A stretch of 64,000 nt of DNA from Epiperipatus broadwayi (GCA_028023455.1 JAQFVV010000030.1:5970501-6034500), one strand, 5' to 3'. Shown: positions 45,561-57,257, numbered from the stretch's first letter. The notes: a model not told the origin generated them from the letters alone. Made by a program: numbers and translations.

Positions 45561-46100
45561 AATAGTATTTTTCTATTTTACCAAGATGTTATTCTTGTTA
45601 ACTATTATTTTTTTATTTCCCAAATTACAATTCATGCTGAACTAGATTTTTCCATTTTCCCAAGATGCAATTCATGTTGACTATTATTTTTCCATTTCCC
45701 CAAGATTCAATTCTGGCTGACTACTATTTTTCCAATATGGAATTCAGGCTGAATTAGTATTTTTCCATTTTCACAAAATGCAATTCATGCTAACTTATAT
45801 ATTTCAATTTTCACAAGATGCAATTCATGCTAACATATTTTTTCATTTTTAATTCCTGCTGAACTAGTATTTTTTTCATTTTCCCAAGATGCAATTCATG
45901 CGGACTAGTATTTTTCCATTTCCACAAGATTCAATTCTGGCTATTATTTTTCCAGTATGGAATGCTGAAGTAGTATTTTTCCATTTTTCCAAGATGCAAT
46001 TCATGCTGATTAGTATTTTTTTATTCTCCCAAGATGCAATTCATGCAGAATGAGTATTTTTCCATTTTCCAATTCATACTGACTATTATTTTCCAATTTT
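45545..46100. repeat. ~40-bp minisatellite
   Basis: Roughly 13-14 diverged units of the form tatttttccattttcccaag / atgcaattcatgctgactag, with some half units. No inverted structure and no coding potential. Confidence 0.85.
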
Positions 46101-46554
46101 TTTTCACATCGAAATTACATAACAAATGAACAATAAAATTTAGCTATGAAAACTACAGTATTCTCAGCAAATGACCTCAATTTTTATGGGACCATATGTC
46201 AATCTAACACCAACTTTAACCCCTCCTCCATATTTTTTCATTCATACGCTCATGTGTTCCCATGTATTTTTCTCAATATCACATTTAAAAATTCTATGTA
46301 CATCCTAATTTGATATGTATCTTGTGATGTAACATTTTCTTTCTTTTAATTACTGTAAATTATGTTTTCTTTCCTATCAAGATTGTAAATCTTTATTACA
46401 TATATAGTATTACTTTTTCTTCATTTATTAATAACATTATCCATAATTTCTCTTAATTTGAAGTATCTGAATTACAAAATATAGCTCTTTAATATATTCA
46501 TTACATAATTGATTATTAACTGAAATACAGGCTTATTATATACCTGTATCAATA
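46101..46554. other. AT-rich DNA, nothing recognised
   Basis: No supportable feature. Confidence 0.4.
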
Positions 46555-46910
46555 TATGTAATATATAGGGTATATGAGCACAGACTTTCACATGACCCAC
46601 TATCACCACTCTATCTCATATCACTGATACACTTGAACACATATATGTCGAAAAGATAAATAATCACCAATAGAGTATTTCATGCTAAACCAGCAAACAT
46701 CAGTTGGTCCAGATTATCAACTCTACACATATATGCAATAAGTGCTCATATATATATTAAGATAGCCAATCTTCATACTTTAATGGACAGGCTTCAATCC
46801 ACTTAACAATCCAACTCTTCAACCATCCATCCAATTGAACATCTGATGATGGAACGCTCAAAGGCCACCCCGAGACTGAGATTCTTGACACCCATGTTGA
46901 TTATTCAAAT
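46555..46910 (-). mobile_element. HH-F element, minus orientation
   Basis: Left block atgagcacagactttcacatgaccca..ctctatctcat, decayed ribozyme, then gtgctcatatatatattaagatagcc, ggacaggcttcaatccac, aacatctgatgatgg and ccaccccgagactgag. Nearly the same as 51985-52350 but older. Confidence 0.75.
46667..46707 (-). ncRNA. Decayed hammerhead ribozyme (HH-F)
   Basis: Minus strand CCAA, CTGATGT (A9 changed to T), TTGCTG/TAGCAT helix II, GAAA, TACTCTA, TTGG. A single core substitution. Confidence 0.5.
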
Positions 46911-47062
46911 TAAAATGCGTTTTTAATTGATTTTTTACTTTCACTTTACTTTGGAATATAATAAATTAATTAAATTTAAAAATGCTTTCTGGTTAATTTC
47001 ACGATATTAAATTTATATATATTAGCAATCTTTAGGGTGTGTATAAATATATTGGAATATAA

Positions 47063-47225
47063 ATAAAGGTACGGATTCCATCTCTATTGTTAAAAGGAGG
47101 TTGCCTTGACAACAGGTTGAGATTGTTAATTATTATTGATATTGAGATTGTCTAAGAGTTGCCTTGACAACAGGTTGAGATTGTTAATTATTATTGATAT
47201 TGGGATTGTCTAAGTGTTGATTGAT
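47063..47225 (+). repeat. Repeat H with 58-bp tandem duplication
   Basis: ttgccttgacaacaggttga...ttgtctaag starts at 47101 and again at 47159. A minus-oriented single relative lies at 63540-63625 (gccaaggcaacctcatttcaac). Confidence 0.8.
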
Positions 47226-47487
47226 TTTAATGATATATTAGCTTATATTAGCTTGTACAATTTTTAAAAAGACTGCCACCATTTAAAATTATATAAAGTG
47301 GTGTATAGATATAAAATTATATATGTAATATGTATTTTCTGGTAAATAATTAGACAATTATTAATATTCATATGGCTGGTATTGTACATGCAATCAGGAT
47401 TATGACGTTGTTATGCAATCACATAATTAAATGTTACTTTTTAACTTATTTTATTGGCTTAATTAATTTAAATTTCAAATTTTTACA

Positions 47488-47550
47488 ACTTCTGGCCAAG
47501 CAGCTGGCCCGGGTTCGCTTCCCTGTCAAAACTTTGACATATGAAAAAAT
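47488..47550 (+). mobile_element. tRNA-Gly SINE, 5'-truncated
   Basis: Starts at the anticodon arm (ccaagcagctggcccgggttcgcttccc), tail TTTGACATATG and AAAT tail. Confidence 0.8.
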
Positions 47551-47562
47551 AAATAAATAAAT

Positions 47563-48004
47563 GTAAAAATGATTTAAAATTATGAAAAAATGATTCAAAT
47601 TTCATATTAAAAAAGTGATTGAAATTATTAAAAGTACAACTAAATCGAACAACAACATATTTATAGCAAACATATAAAAATTAAATAAAAGATATAAAAA
47701 AATTAACAAGATGATAGAAAAATGAAACAAAAGGAAGAGGCAGACAAAATAAGAAAACTCAAAAGTAGAAAACATCAGAAAGCAAATAATTAAAAAGATA
47801 TTTAAAAAAAAAGCAAAGACAATGATGATTAAAATATTAAAAATATAAAAGTATTAGACGTAGAAAAAAATATTATAAAACTTGATTATAATCCATAAAT
47901 ATAAAAATATGAATCTAATTATCAAATCTTGATTAGTTTAACTGTGAAGTAAAACCATCATTACAAATATTTTTTATAATATTGCAATTCAAATAATTCT
48001 TTTT
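47563..48004. other. A-rich DNA
   Basis: Plus-strand A-rich; Lys-biased short frames only. May be old minus- or plus-strand LINE linker, but this is not supportable. Confidence 0.35.
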
Positions 48005-48115
48005 ATACTTTTTTCAGCGAAAACTTTTTATTATTATTATTACAGTTTCGACTGTACAATGCAGTCTTCATCAGATCTACAAAATTAAAAAAAAAAAGTT
48101 ATTAGTAAAATTCAG
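48005..48115 (-). mobile_element. HH-D fragment with hammerhead ribozyme
   Basis: Solo HH-D ribozyme region followed (minus strand) by an ATT tract. No inverted arm was found nearby. The ribozyme 3' half GAAACTGTA is shared with the 33.7-33.99 kb palindrome. Confidence 0.55.
48041..48080 (-). ncRNA. Hammerhead ribozyme, core intact (HH-D)
   Basis: CTGATGA 48074-48068; extra A; perfect five-pair helix II GACTG/CAGTC (48066-48062 with 48054-48050), loop CATTGTA; GAAA 48049-48046; helix III AC/GT with one-nt loop; cleavage after A (48041, GUA). Helix I is weak (two pairs then mismatch). Confidence 0.65.
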
Positions 48116-49287
48116 AGAAGTGAATATTAAAGTAATCTAGAAAGGCTGTCTTTTTTTTTTAAAAAAAAAACTATTAATTTTTTAAAACATAACATTATGG
48201 GATCAAAGACTTTTTTGATAACAGTTTAACTGGAATTCCCAAATACTTTGTCAAGTATGATTTTTTGATAGAATAAATGAATATCATTTGTTAACCTCTG
48301 ATTGGCTAAATCTCTATATAAACCAACTAAAATCAACAATAGAATTAAGTGAAATAAAACTTGATAAATCCATCTAAAAAACCATTAATCAAATGTCCAC
48401 AGATAACAGCTCTCCTATAAAGCCAAGAAAAAGCTGGTAAGGTTTTAAAACATACAAAAAAAAAAAGAAGATTATAAAGCCCATTGGCTTTTGGAGGAGA
48501 GTTTTACAGGATTATGAGAATAAATATTGTATTCTGAATAGAAATCTTTTACTGCATGTTATTTTTGTATTAAAATCTGTTGTTGGGGGGAGGGGGCAGC
48601 AGTCTTTTGCTTCTACAGGAAAGTAAAAAGACAATAACTGGAAAATAATACAAGCTTACTGAAACCAAAAGATATGATTTGGAAGTACCATACATAACTA
48701 GTAAAATTAACAAGTTGTATGTGGATCAGCTTAGTGTGCATAAATTTTGAAAATTTGAATCACCATAGTTTGATGTAATCCTTTTTACTTATTGATTATA
48801 CTTTATGCATAATATTAAAATCGACACTGAATTTCAGTTTTTCTTATTTAATAGTTCTTCATGAAAAGATTCTGTATTTTTTTTCTAAGCATTTTTACTT
48901 TGTAGTTCCTTGCATCTTGTATTTGATTTCGTTTAGGATTTTTAAATCTCTCATTGCAAATAATTTTTTTTAGAAAAATGTGATGTAGTATGATAATGAC
49001 AACATGACTGTTATAAAAAAAACATCAAGCAATATTTCAAATTAGACAAAAAAATATATAAATAAAAAAATCATAACTTTTCTTCATTACCAGACAAAAT
49101 AAAACAGAATGATGTGTAGGCAAAATGAAGAAAGTCATATGGATAGCCATTTTTTATTAACATTCTGGTAATTTAACATGGGTATGTAACTAATGAGTTG
49201 TAGCCAATTACATTTGCTGGATTTTTCCTAGAATTTTTGCTTTTTCAATTATTCAGATGTATCCCTATAATAAAAAATAAAGAGTTC
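48116..49287. other. AT-rich DNA, no gene seen
   Basis: G-run at 48583-48597. No coding signal. Confidence 0.45.
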
Positions 49288-49371
49288 TGCTAATATGCTC
49301 TAACAAGCTTTATTGATAAATGCTAGCTAAACAAAGCATTTAAAAATCTCTATCTTGAAAACCACTTCTTA

Positions 49372-49415
49372 GCCTCAGACCAATGGTTTCATGCTTTGGC
49401 ACTCCTCAGTGAGAT
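49372..49415 (-). ncRNA. Hammerhead ribozyme, complete (HH-B dimer unit 1)
   Basis: Minus strand: TCTCA, CTGAGGA (49409-49403), helix II GTGC/GCAT loop CAAA (G-U next to the core), GAAA (49390-49387 region), helix III ACC-ATT-GGT, cleavage after C (GUC), TGAGG pairing with TCTCA. All core positions present. Confidence 0.8.
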
Positions 49416-49441
49416 GCTAGGATCTTGAAAACCATTCCTTA

Positions 49442-49485
49442 GCCTCAGACCAATGGTTTCATGCTTTGGCACTCCTCAGTGAGGC
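49442..49485 (-). ncRNA. Hammerhead ribozyme, complete (HH-B dimer unit 2)
   Basis: GCCTCA (49485-49480) pairs perfectly with TGAGGC (49447-49442); CTGAGGA 49479-49473; helix II GTGC/GCAT loop CAAA; GAAA from 49460; helix III ACC/GGT loop ATT; GUC cleavage triplet. Best-formed copy of this subfamily. Confidence 0.85.
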
Positions 49486-49526
49486 AGTAGGATAGTTTCA
49501 GACACTAGATCAAAAAATATCCTAGC

Positions 49527-49570
49527 ACCTCACTGAGAAGTGCCAAAGCATGAAACCATTGGTCTGAGGC
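49527..49570 (+). ncRNA. Hammerhead ribozyme with one core change (HH-B)
   Basis: CACCTCA, CTGAGAA (G8 to A, 49533-49539), GTGC/GCAT, GAAA 49552-49555, ACC-ATT-GGT, C49564, TGAGG. The G8 general base is lost, so inactive cleavage is expected. Confidence 0.65.
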
Positions 49571-49690
49571 TAAGAAGTGGTTTTCAAAATAGAGATTGTT
49601 AAATGCTTTGTGTAGCTGGCATTTATCAATAAAGCTTGTTAGAGCATATTAGCAGAGCTCTTTATTTTTTATTTACAAGCTTAAAAATCG

Positions 49691-50115
49691 AGTCATGTGA
49701 TATATGACTTTGATTTTTTGTTGACTACTTATAGACTTTGCTTTAAAGTCTTAAGCAGTGTTATATTGCCAAGACTATTAATATATGGTTTGGTTGAAGA
49801 TATCTCAGCCCCATATAGCTATTTAAGTTAGATAGCTGGGCATGAAGACATTTAGGTATCTAAAATTTCAGATTTTCTACTTAATAGTTAACTTTTAGAT
49901 AAATACTGGCTTTGGCTTGGTATTTTTACTATCCTAGAGCCTCACTGAGGAGTGCCAAAGCATGAAACCATTTGTCTGAGGCTAAGGAGTGGTTTTCAAG
50001 ATAGAGATTTTTAAAGGCTTTGTTTAGCTGGTGTTTTTCAATAAAACTTGTTAGAATATATTAACAGAGCTTTTTATTTTTTATTTATAAGCTTAAAAAT
50101 TGAATCATGAGATAT
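49691..50115 (+). mobile_element. HH-B element, long single copy
   Basis: Follows 49690 as a second copy in plus orientation. An inner region (agataaatactggctttggcttgg) resembles agataaatgctttgcttgagttgg left of the 3866 ribozyme; then ribozyme, ttttcaagatagagat, tttagctggtgtttttcaataaaacttgttag and gagatatatgactttgatttttttg, the last also at 49694-49722, giving a terminal direct repeat that brackets the copy. Confidence 0.75.
49939..49982 (+). ncRNA. Hammerhead ribozyme, core intact (HH-B)
   Basis: GCCTCA 49939-49944 pairs with TGAGGC 49977-49982; CTGAGGA 49945-49951; helix II GTGC/GCAT; GAAA 49964-49967; helix III AC/GT (third pair lost); cleavage after C49976. Confidence 0.8.
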
Positions 50116-51984
50116 ATGACTTTGATTTTTTGTATTCCTATAATGTCTCTTGTTACCAGTCCATCCTGAAATAGCTCATATATTTCGAGAAGTTCTTACA
50201 TAATTTTTTTTTGCATGTGATTTAAGAGAAATTGTAGATAATTTGCTTACTATCAAGATTTAATTGATATGGAAATGTAAATAAAGTTCTTCCAATATGT
50301 ATATGCCATTGAGTGGTACTTTAAATTAATTGATATAATTTATCAAGTACCTTTAAATAATTTTGTTTTTACTTTTTTGATGAAATTTCAGATTAATGCA
50401 TTATTTCTTATCTAATTTTTCTAGTGATCTCAATACTACTGTCTGTCAATCGTTATTGATACTTCAACTATATAAGTGATCATCAAAAGTGTCATCTAAT
50501 ATTTACAATGCAACTCTTTTGTATATTTTTTCCATCTCTTGATAGATTTTTATTTTATTTCTTTGTTTATAATAAGTTCCTTAATATATTTTAATAAAGC
50601 TATTCAAGGTCTAATTTTCTTTTGGTTTCGTAAATCTTCAAAAAACTATTATTTTTAAAGCTAGTTTCTATTTTTAATTATTAATGTTGCAAATGTATCG
50701 TTTTTAACTGTTTCTTGGAATTTTATACTTAATCTCTTAAAATTTAACATTTGTAATGTTTTCTTTTAGTATTATATAAAAGTGTAAGCATATACGTAGT
50801 CAAATTTCCTACAACAGTAGCACCATTTTGATAAAGTTATAATTGATGGATTCATCCAAGTTTGCAACAGAAATATATAATTAAAAATTAAACGATACAT
50901 TTTTGCTAGTTATATAATTTAATAACAATAATAAAGAGTAATTTATAAGTAGATAAATAGCTCTGAGTGGCTTAATGTAGTGATAAATTAGCGGTTTCTA
51001 AAGCATTAGGTCTAGGAAGCACAGACCAACGCTGTTACTTTTGATGCTCGAAATTCATATGACCTCCCTAGCAACAAAGTATTTGATTATTTTATTTTAC
51101 TATATATATAATGTAGAAACACGCATCTATATATAAACACACGAACCTATAAATAAAATAGTAATTATAAATGAAAAACACTTGATATGTTAAAGTTATT
51201 TGAGTAGTTGGCTAAAAAACATCTATTCTTAATCTCATACAAAAGTAAATAATTATTTTATTCCAAATTCTGCCCTGATATGATTGCTTCAGCAAACATA
51301 TGCACATTTGAAATCTTGTAAAATTAGCTACAGATATTTTTACAAGATTGCGGAGTAATTTATGAGAAAAGTATAAAATAAATCTTTTAAGAGTGTCTGG
51401 ATGAAAACCAGCAACAACAAACTTAATCACCGATGTTCGAGTTGCATAGGAAAAAGTCTTCACGAAATTTCAGCTGGAGGGGAAAAAAATTTTCACTCTT
51501 CCCCTGAAATACATTGAAAAATAAAATTAAATCAGATTACAAGTATTAAAAAAATAATTATGTTTTTTAAATGAATGAATAAAATTTATACGGATTCTTT
51601 TTCAAAAATCTGCACGCAGCATCAGTAAGCTAATTAATTACGTGTAATAATTGATAGAGTAGTTCGCTAATAAAATCAAGCTCTTAGATCCAGTTTCTCT
51701 GAGGTCCTCATTAATTTTACTCATATTGCATAGCAGACTCGCGACCAACCATTTTTAATAAATATTTATTTTACAAGGAGTCGGTACAGAGCTAACTTAT
51801 TAGGACTAAGCACACCCATTTTAAGGCTTAAAAAGAGAAGACTAAAGAGGTTATATCTAATATAGATAAAAAATAATTTTATTCTGTATTTGGGTTTTTA
51901 AAGAAGTCATGGTTGGATTAAAAATTGCGGATGTACACACAGTGATTAAATTTTAATTTTATCCAATCGTACAACGTACTATTA
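50116..51984. other. AT-rich DNA, no gene seen
   Basis: An 83-codon minus-strand frame at 51463-51212 has mixed composition but no motif I recognise. Nothing else supportable. Confidence 0.4.
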
Positions 51985-52350
51985 ATATATAGGTATATGA
52001 GCACAGACTTTCACACGACCCACCACTCTCCACACTATCTCATAACACTGATACACTTGAACGCATATATGTTGAAAAGATAAATAATCACCAATATGCG
52101 TATTTCATGCTAAACCAGCAATCATCAGTTGGTCCAGATTACCATCTCTACACATATATGCTATAAGTGCTCAGATATATATTAAGATAGCCAATCCTCA
52201 TACTTTAATGGACAGGCTTCAATCTACTCCACACTCCAACTCTTCAACCTTTCATCTAATTGAAAATCTGATGATGGAATGCTCAAAGGCCACCCTGAGG
52301 CTGAGATTCTTGTCACACCCATGTTGACCTAAGGTCAATCTGACCCCTCA
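51985..52350 (-). mobile_element. HH-F element, best preserved
   Basis: Blocks in order: gagcacagactttcacacgaccc, ctatctcataacactgatacacttga, ribozyme, gtgctcagatatatattaagatagcc, ggacaggcttcaatctactccac, aatctgatgatggaatgctcaaaggcc, tgttgacctaaggtcaatctgacccctc. Transcribed right to left, the sequence after the ribozyme contains the gtgctcata block in the place where others have a B-box-like sequence. Noncoding, about 365 bp. Confidence 0.8.
52091..52132 (-). ncRNA. Hammerhead ribozyme, core intact (HH-F)
   Basis: CCAA (52132-52129) with TTGG (52094-52091); CTGATGA 52128-52122; helix II TTGCTG/TAGCAT loop GTT; GAAA 52106-52103; TACGCATA helix III with one mismatch; cleavage after A. Confidence 0.65.
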
Positions 52351-52985
52351 TGTACAGGACATAATCCATTTAATACATATACAAGTGATGGGCAGACATC
52401 TCTACTATGTAATATTAAATAAAACAAAATAGAATTTTATATTAAAAACTCATTGAAGATTTTGATGTTGCTTTAAATAATAAGTTGCTAGAAAAGAGGA
52501 CAAACAATAAAGAAATTACCATTAATAATCAATTATCATTGGCTAAAAATTTAGGTAACAACTATTAACTAATTATTCTAATCTGATTCTGAATAGAGAA
52601 CTAAACATACACATAGGAACATATGAATTCTAATGAGATTTTTATGCCATAATGATACTAGAATAAATTGTGTCAGGGATTGGTACCAAGTGTTAAAGTA
52701 ATTTACTATCTAGTCCCCTCAATCTGGCACCAAACCTAAATATTTAAATAAAATTTACATCTTACATATTATCTTCCAATAATTGGCAAAACTGCTAGCT
52801 TGAAATGTTTTTGAAGCAAAATTAATAATAGTAGAAAACAGTAATTATATTGATTAGAGTGAACAGAAGTTAATTGTGTGAAAGAAAATGTATGCTGAAA
52901 TCTTGATGTGAAGCCTATAAATTCATCGATATTATCATCATTATTTTTAATCATTATAGATATATTGTTGGAATAATCTCTCCAA
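52351..52985. other. AT-rich DNA, no gene seen
   Basis: The 78-codon minus-strand frame 53005-52769 runs into the SINE and is not supported. Confidence 0.4.
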
Positions 52986-53058
52986 TTTTTTTTTTTATAT
53001 GTCAAAGTGGGCCAGCTGCTTGGAAGGCAGCTACGCTAACCGCTAGGCCACCAAAATT
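52986..53058 (-). mobile_element. tRNA-Gly SINE with B-box deletion
   Basis: Minus strand tggtggcctagcggttagcgtagctgccttccaagcagctggcc, then straight to cactttgacatat and poly(A): the T arm is deleted. The anticodon loop CTTCCAA (TCC) is intact. Confidence 0.85.
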
Positions 53059-55365
53059 TAACATCTCTCCCAGTTTAATTCAATTATTCCAATCCCTAGA
53101 CTTTCTTCTCCACAGAACCAACAAATTTCCTGACTTCATTCATCCATCTCACATATGGTTTCTTTCTAGGTCTTTTATAATCTCTTGGTATTAAGTTTAA
53201 GATCAACCATCTTTATATTATCATTTCTTTTCAACAATGTATCTAGTTTGGGGTCGATTTTAGTTTGTAATTCTTTCAATACTCTGAATGGTTTAGTGCA
53301 GAGATAGAAAACCAGATTCTGGTGAGATCCTGAATATCTCATTCCAATTTCTGAACTTCTTATAAATTTTTGAGAAATAAAACCATTCAGGGGAGGGAGT
53401 TATTATATTCTTTCAATGATGTCAGAAATATATATTTGTTTTCTCACTCATGTATTTTGTTTTCAATCTTTTTTCATTATCCTATTATACATCTTTTCAT
53501 ACTAGTTGAATGATCTGAAGTCTCTGAATTGTTTATTGTTAAATATCCAAGTATCAGATCCATAAGTAAGAACTTGTAGAACAAATCTATTAAAATCTTC
53601 CTTTCAAATACATGGACATATTTTCTTTGAGTATTAAATTATATCTAGAAAATACTCCATCCAAATTTAATTTTATGATTAATTTTATTTATTGTGTTCC
53701 ATCTGTATTAATAATCTGACCAAGATATTTATTGTTTTAATTTATGATAATCAACATAAGCTTGTGGTTAAGACCTGTAGAGATCCCTACTATCGCATTT
53801 TGCAAATTCTTGAGGTTACAGCATTAGTAAATATTACTTTCTTCTTCTGAGTAAATCTATTAAACAATAATTCAGTGTTTTTTTAGCAATTACCTTTAGT
53901 TCTATTTACTTACTTTTATTTGATAACTTTCATAATATTTCCTGAAGTTCTGAAGCTTGATTTGTGAAAATAACCAAATCACTTGAAAAATTTAAATGAC
54001 TTAAATAATTTCCATGTATTTTTATTTCTTTAGCTTCTCATTTCAATTCACAAAAAATACTTCTTACTGTGAATTATTTTGGAGATATAGAATCATCTTG
54101 ATATACTCTCTTTTCAATGTTAATCTTTTTAGTATCATTATGTGTTGCTGCATTTTGGTATTCTTTGGAATAAGACAATATTGTGTCTATACCTTGATGA
54201 TTTAAAGCTTTAGTCAAAGTAAAATGTTTAGAAAATCAAATGCTTGCATAATTCACAACTCCAAAGCATGACAACTCATATTTATTGGCCTTTTCAATAT
54301 TTTTAATCCTTTGTGCTAATTCAATTTTTAAATTCAGCTTTTTTTTGGTTAAAATCCAATGTTTCCTGTAGAAGTGTATATTATCTTGGTAAAGATTTTG
54401 TATATAATGATAGAACATTGCTAGATCTAAAATTTCTAATATCTTCTTCATATCAATACTACTATTACATTTTTCTAATCAACTTTAGCATTTAAACAGT
54501 TGTTTTGCCAACAATTTATATACTTATTCATCTATTTCTTTCAAGATATCAATTATAATTCCATCATTTCCTGAAGCTTTTCTCTTCTTCATAGATTTAA
54601 TTGCATGCCTCTCTTCTTTATTTAAAACGATGAGCAGTTCAGAAGATGTAATGGCTATTTTTTTCCTTGTTCTTTATTACCATATGATTCTATAATTCAA
54701 TACTAGCACTATAAACATATAAGCACATAGCTAATATTTAATATTTTATTAAACCATAGGCTGAGTGCTTTCAAGAGACACAGCTCTCATAATCATAGCT
54801 TTTTGTGAAGTTACTGATTGTCTAATGTTATGCAAATCTATGCAAAGTTCAAATATTCCATCTCCTGGATATAGAATAACATGTTTCCTTTCTGTTAATG
54901 GCATTGCTGTCTATTGCAATGAAGCAGGCCTCTTATTATTCCTCTCAAATCATTTCCTGTATGCAGACTAAGCTGATTATTTGAGGTTCGCATGGGTCCT
55001 GCAAGCTTTTGGTGCTGTGTGAAAATGAAATTGTGCGCTGGATCAGATTGTGCCTTAGTACATGAATATTTATGTTGAGATAATCTAATCTCCAGTGCTG
55101 CCTTGGTTTTCCTATAGTATTAGGCTTTACAATTTTTGTCAGAGCATGAGATATTGTAGACCGCTTATGGAGTTAATCAGTCTTTTGTATTACTGATTAG
55201 TCTGTTGGAATTAGAGTTTGTGTGAAAGCACAAGTGAGGGCTTCTATTGGAAATTGAACAAAACTTTTTGTGCATGTCCAGTATGTATGATAATAATAGC
55301 CTCTGTCTATTCACATTGAGTGCGTTGTTGGTTGTTTTTGTTTGAAACCATATGACCTTCCTGTT

Positions 55366-55469
55366 TTTTTTTCATGTGTCAAAGCATTGGCAGGAAGTGA
55401 ACCCACAAACCCGGGACAACTGCTTGTAAAGGCAGCCGGTGCTGACTACTTGACCACCGACACTTGACT
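55366..55469 (-). mobile_element. tRNA-derived mini-SINE inside RTE
   Basis: Minus strand tgtcggtggtcaagtagtcagcaccggctgcctttacaagcag..., duplicated B-box region (cccgggtttgtgggttcacttcc), tail TTTGACACATG and A. TSD ATATGACCTTCCTGTT / ATATGATCTTCCTGTT (55350-55365, 55470-55485), one mismatch. Confidence 0.9.
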
Positions 55470-56198
55470 ATATGATCTTCCTGTTGATATAGAATATTAA
55501 ACATCATGCAAAGTTTAAAATTAAGTTTCTATTACAACATAGGATTTTATATAAAGTTCTTTTGCATATTTTATGATGTCATCTCTCTTTTAGTAATAGT
55601 TCATTTTTTCTTCTTATTGCAGAAATAACTTTCCTTCCAATATCAAGTTGTTGTGTGACATTTTTGAGATTTTTATTATTCTCTATAATTTTCCTTACCA
55701 ATTCACAGTTATATTTTCTTATATCATTATTAGCCCCTTTTCTTTCTAGATATTTAATTCTTTTTACTGCATCATTTTAAAGATTTTTATATTTCTTTTT
55801 TTAAATTTGTTAAGATTCATATTCATTGTCCTAATAAATTTTTTATTATCAGTTGTACTTTTTTATACCAACTATCTTTCTAGTAGTTTCTAATAGTTTA
55901 TTAGTTAACTTCTAATTAATTTCAGTCAAGTCTAATCATTTTCAAAATCTGTTAGTATTTTAAACCATTTGCAAGTTCTAATTTAATTTCAAAGATAAAA
56001 TGATAATATACAATTTTTTTTTCTTCTAAAAACTCCATATGTCTGTGTTCTCTCTCATTTCTATCATCATAGATAAATTTATCCACAGCACAGTTTAATC
56101 ATTTATTAATATTGGCATCAGAGTCTCCTGTGGCAATTCAAAAATATCATTTGGTCTGATCAAAAGCATCCTCTACTTTTTCACAACGATGAGAACTT

Positions 56199-56363
56199 CA
56201 CATGATCACCATTTCTTATGCTTGCTCATAACTGTTATTAAAACAGGCAAAACTCTCCATACAGATCCAAGGGGGTTTTATGTACAAGCCTTCTGGCATC
56301 CATTGATTACTCTGGCTTGCAGTAAGCAGCACTACTATATGGAGAGCTTTGCCTGTTTTTAAT
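56199..56363. mobile_element. Minimal HH-A element without ribozyme, 11-bp TSD
   Basis: Perfect TSD GATGAGAACTT at 56188-56198 and 56364-56374, within the RTE endonuclease. Outer end cacatgatcaccatttcttatgc, arm aaaacaggcaaaactctccata, then a short centre and the inverted arm. Only about 165 bp, yet clearly inserted. Confidence 0.9.
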
Positions 56364-56850
56364 GATGAGAACTTGTTGGTACTTTAAATTATGTGAATTT
56401 GATATCTCTTTCACTAATTTGAATAATTAATCTTGATATTCTTTTGATATAACAACAATCACCATAATGTAGCCTTTTAATTTTTCTAATTTATAATGTA
56501 ATTCCACTCCACTTATGCATCCAATGTTTGTGTCTTTAAATCAAATGACTTTTCACTTTTTTTTCTAACTTTACAAAGTCCCACAATGTTAGCCAATATT
56601 TATATTATTTTTCTTACAATTCATGTGATCTTTATTAACTTAAAAGTAATATGTACTTATAAAAAGTCATCTTCAAAAGGCAACTCTGGTTAAAATTGAT
56701 AATTTTTTAGCATCATCTACCTTCAGTTCTCAATTGTTGTTTTAGCTGGTGACTTTACATTTCTACTGAGAATAACACCACAATTTAGTTTTGTCTATCA
56801 GTCTATCATGATTGTAAATTTATATAAATCATTTACCTACACATTCATCT

Positions 56851-57257
56851 TGTTATTAAGAAAATTCAATTATTTCATTAGAAATATGAGGCAACTGAGA
56901 AGAAAGACCATGATTTGATCTTAAACTCAGAGTTAAGAAACCAATAAATTCACCATGCTGACTGATAAGTGTTGATGAGCAGCTCATCCACATCCATTTA
57001 CAATAGTAATAACAGCTGCAATGACAAACATTGTTGGAGGAGACATTAATAATTTACTCTGCTCAGTTCCTTTAAAGCCTGAAAGAGGAATCAAAGGTTC
57101 TTCTCTCATTTAATAGCAAACTCTTTCCTGCAGTTAGAAAATAATAAAAAATTTTAATGGGAAAAATTTATATATAAAGGAAATTAATTGTTTAATTGCA
57201 AATAGTAACATTTATTTAAAATAAATGTTAATATTTATATTTAATAATAATGAAAAG
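56851..57257. other. Unassigned DNA
   Basis: 56880-57100 is slightly GC-richer and may be the 5' region of the RTE, but no motif supports it. Confidence 0.35.

Larger units (their letters stand above)
49353..49492 (-). repeat. 70-bp tandem dimer of ribozyme unit
   Basis: tcttgaaaaccattccttag...cactcctcagtgag..taggat occurs twice head to tail with few differences. Confidence 0.9.
49288..49690. mobile_element. HH-B inverted element with tandem ribozymes
   Basis: Left arm gctaatatgctctaacaagctttattgataaatgctagct...; right arm is its reverse complement (49590-49665). The left arm holds two ribozymes in tandem on the minus strand (unit 70 bp, 49353-49422 and 49423-49492); the right arm holds one on the plus strand. 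A dimeric ribozyme unit is what rolling or multimeric transcripts with hammerheads would produce. Confidence 0.8.
53095..56850 (-). pseudogene. RTE retrotransposon, near full length, nested insertions
   Basis: On the minus strand, right to left: endonuclease start with RNVKSPAKTTIEN (about 56740) and ISERDI..VPTS; EDAFDQTK and GDSDANIN (GDFNAxIG motif, about 56130), then DDRNEREHRHMEFLEE; linker; KASGNDGIIIDILKE (54580-54536); RT palm pieces; FSSDLVIF in place of the FADD box (about 53985-53960, catalytic Ala-Asp lost); VKKTK region; SYKYLGQ; C-terminal block near 53200. It is broken by many frameshifts and by a SINE (55366-55469), an HH-A element (56199-56363) and repeat G (53760-53840). The 3' end lacks the usual tail. 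The most complete RTE here; inactive. Confidence 0.85.

Noticed and set aside
49353-49492. CRISPR-like array
   Set aside because: Only two long direct repeats with no spacers; it is a ribozyme unit in a eukaryotic element.
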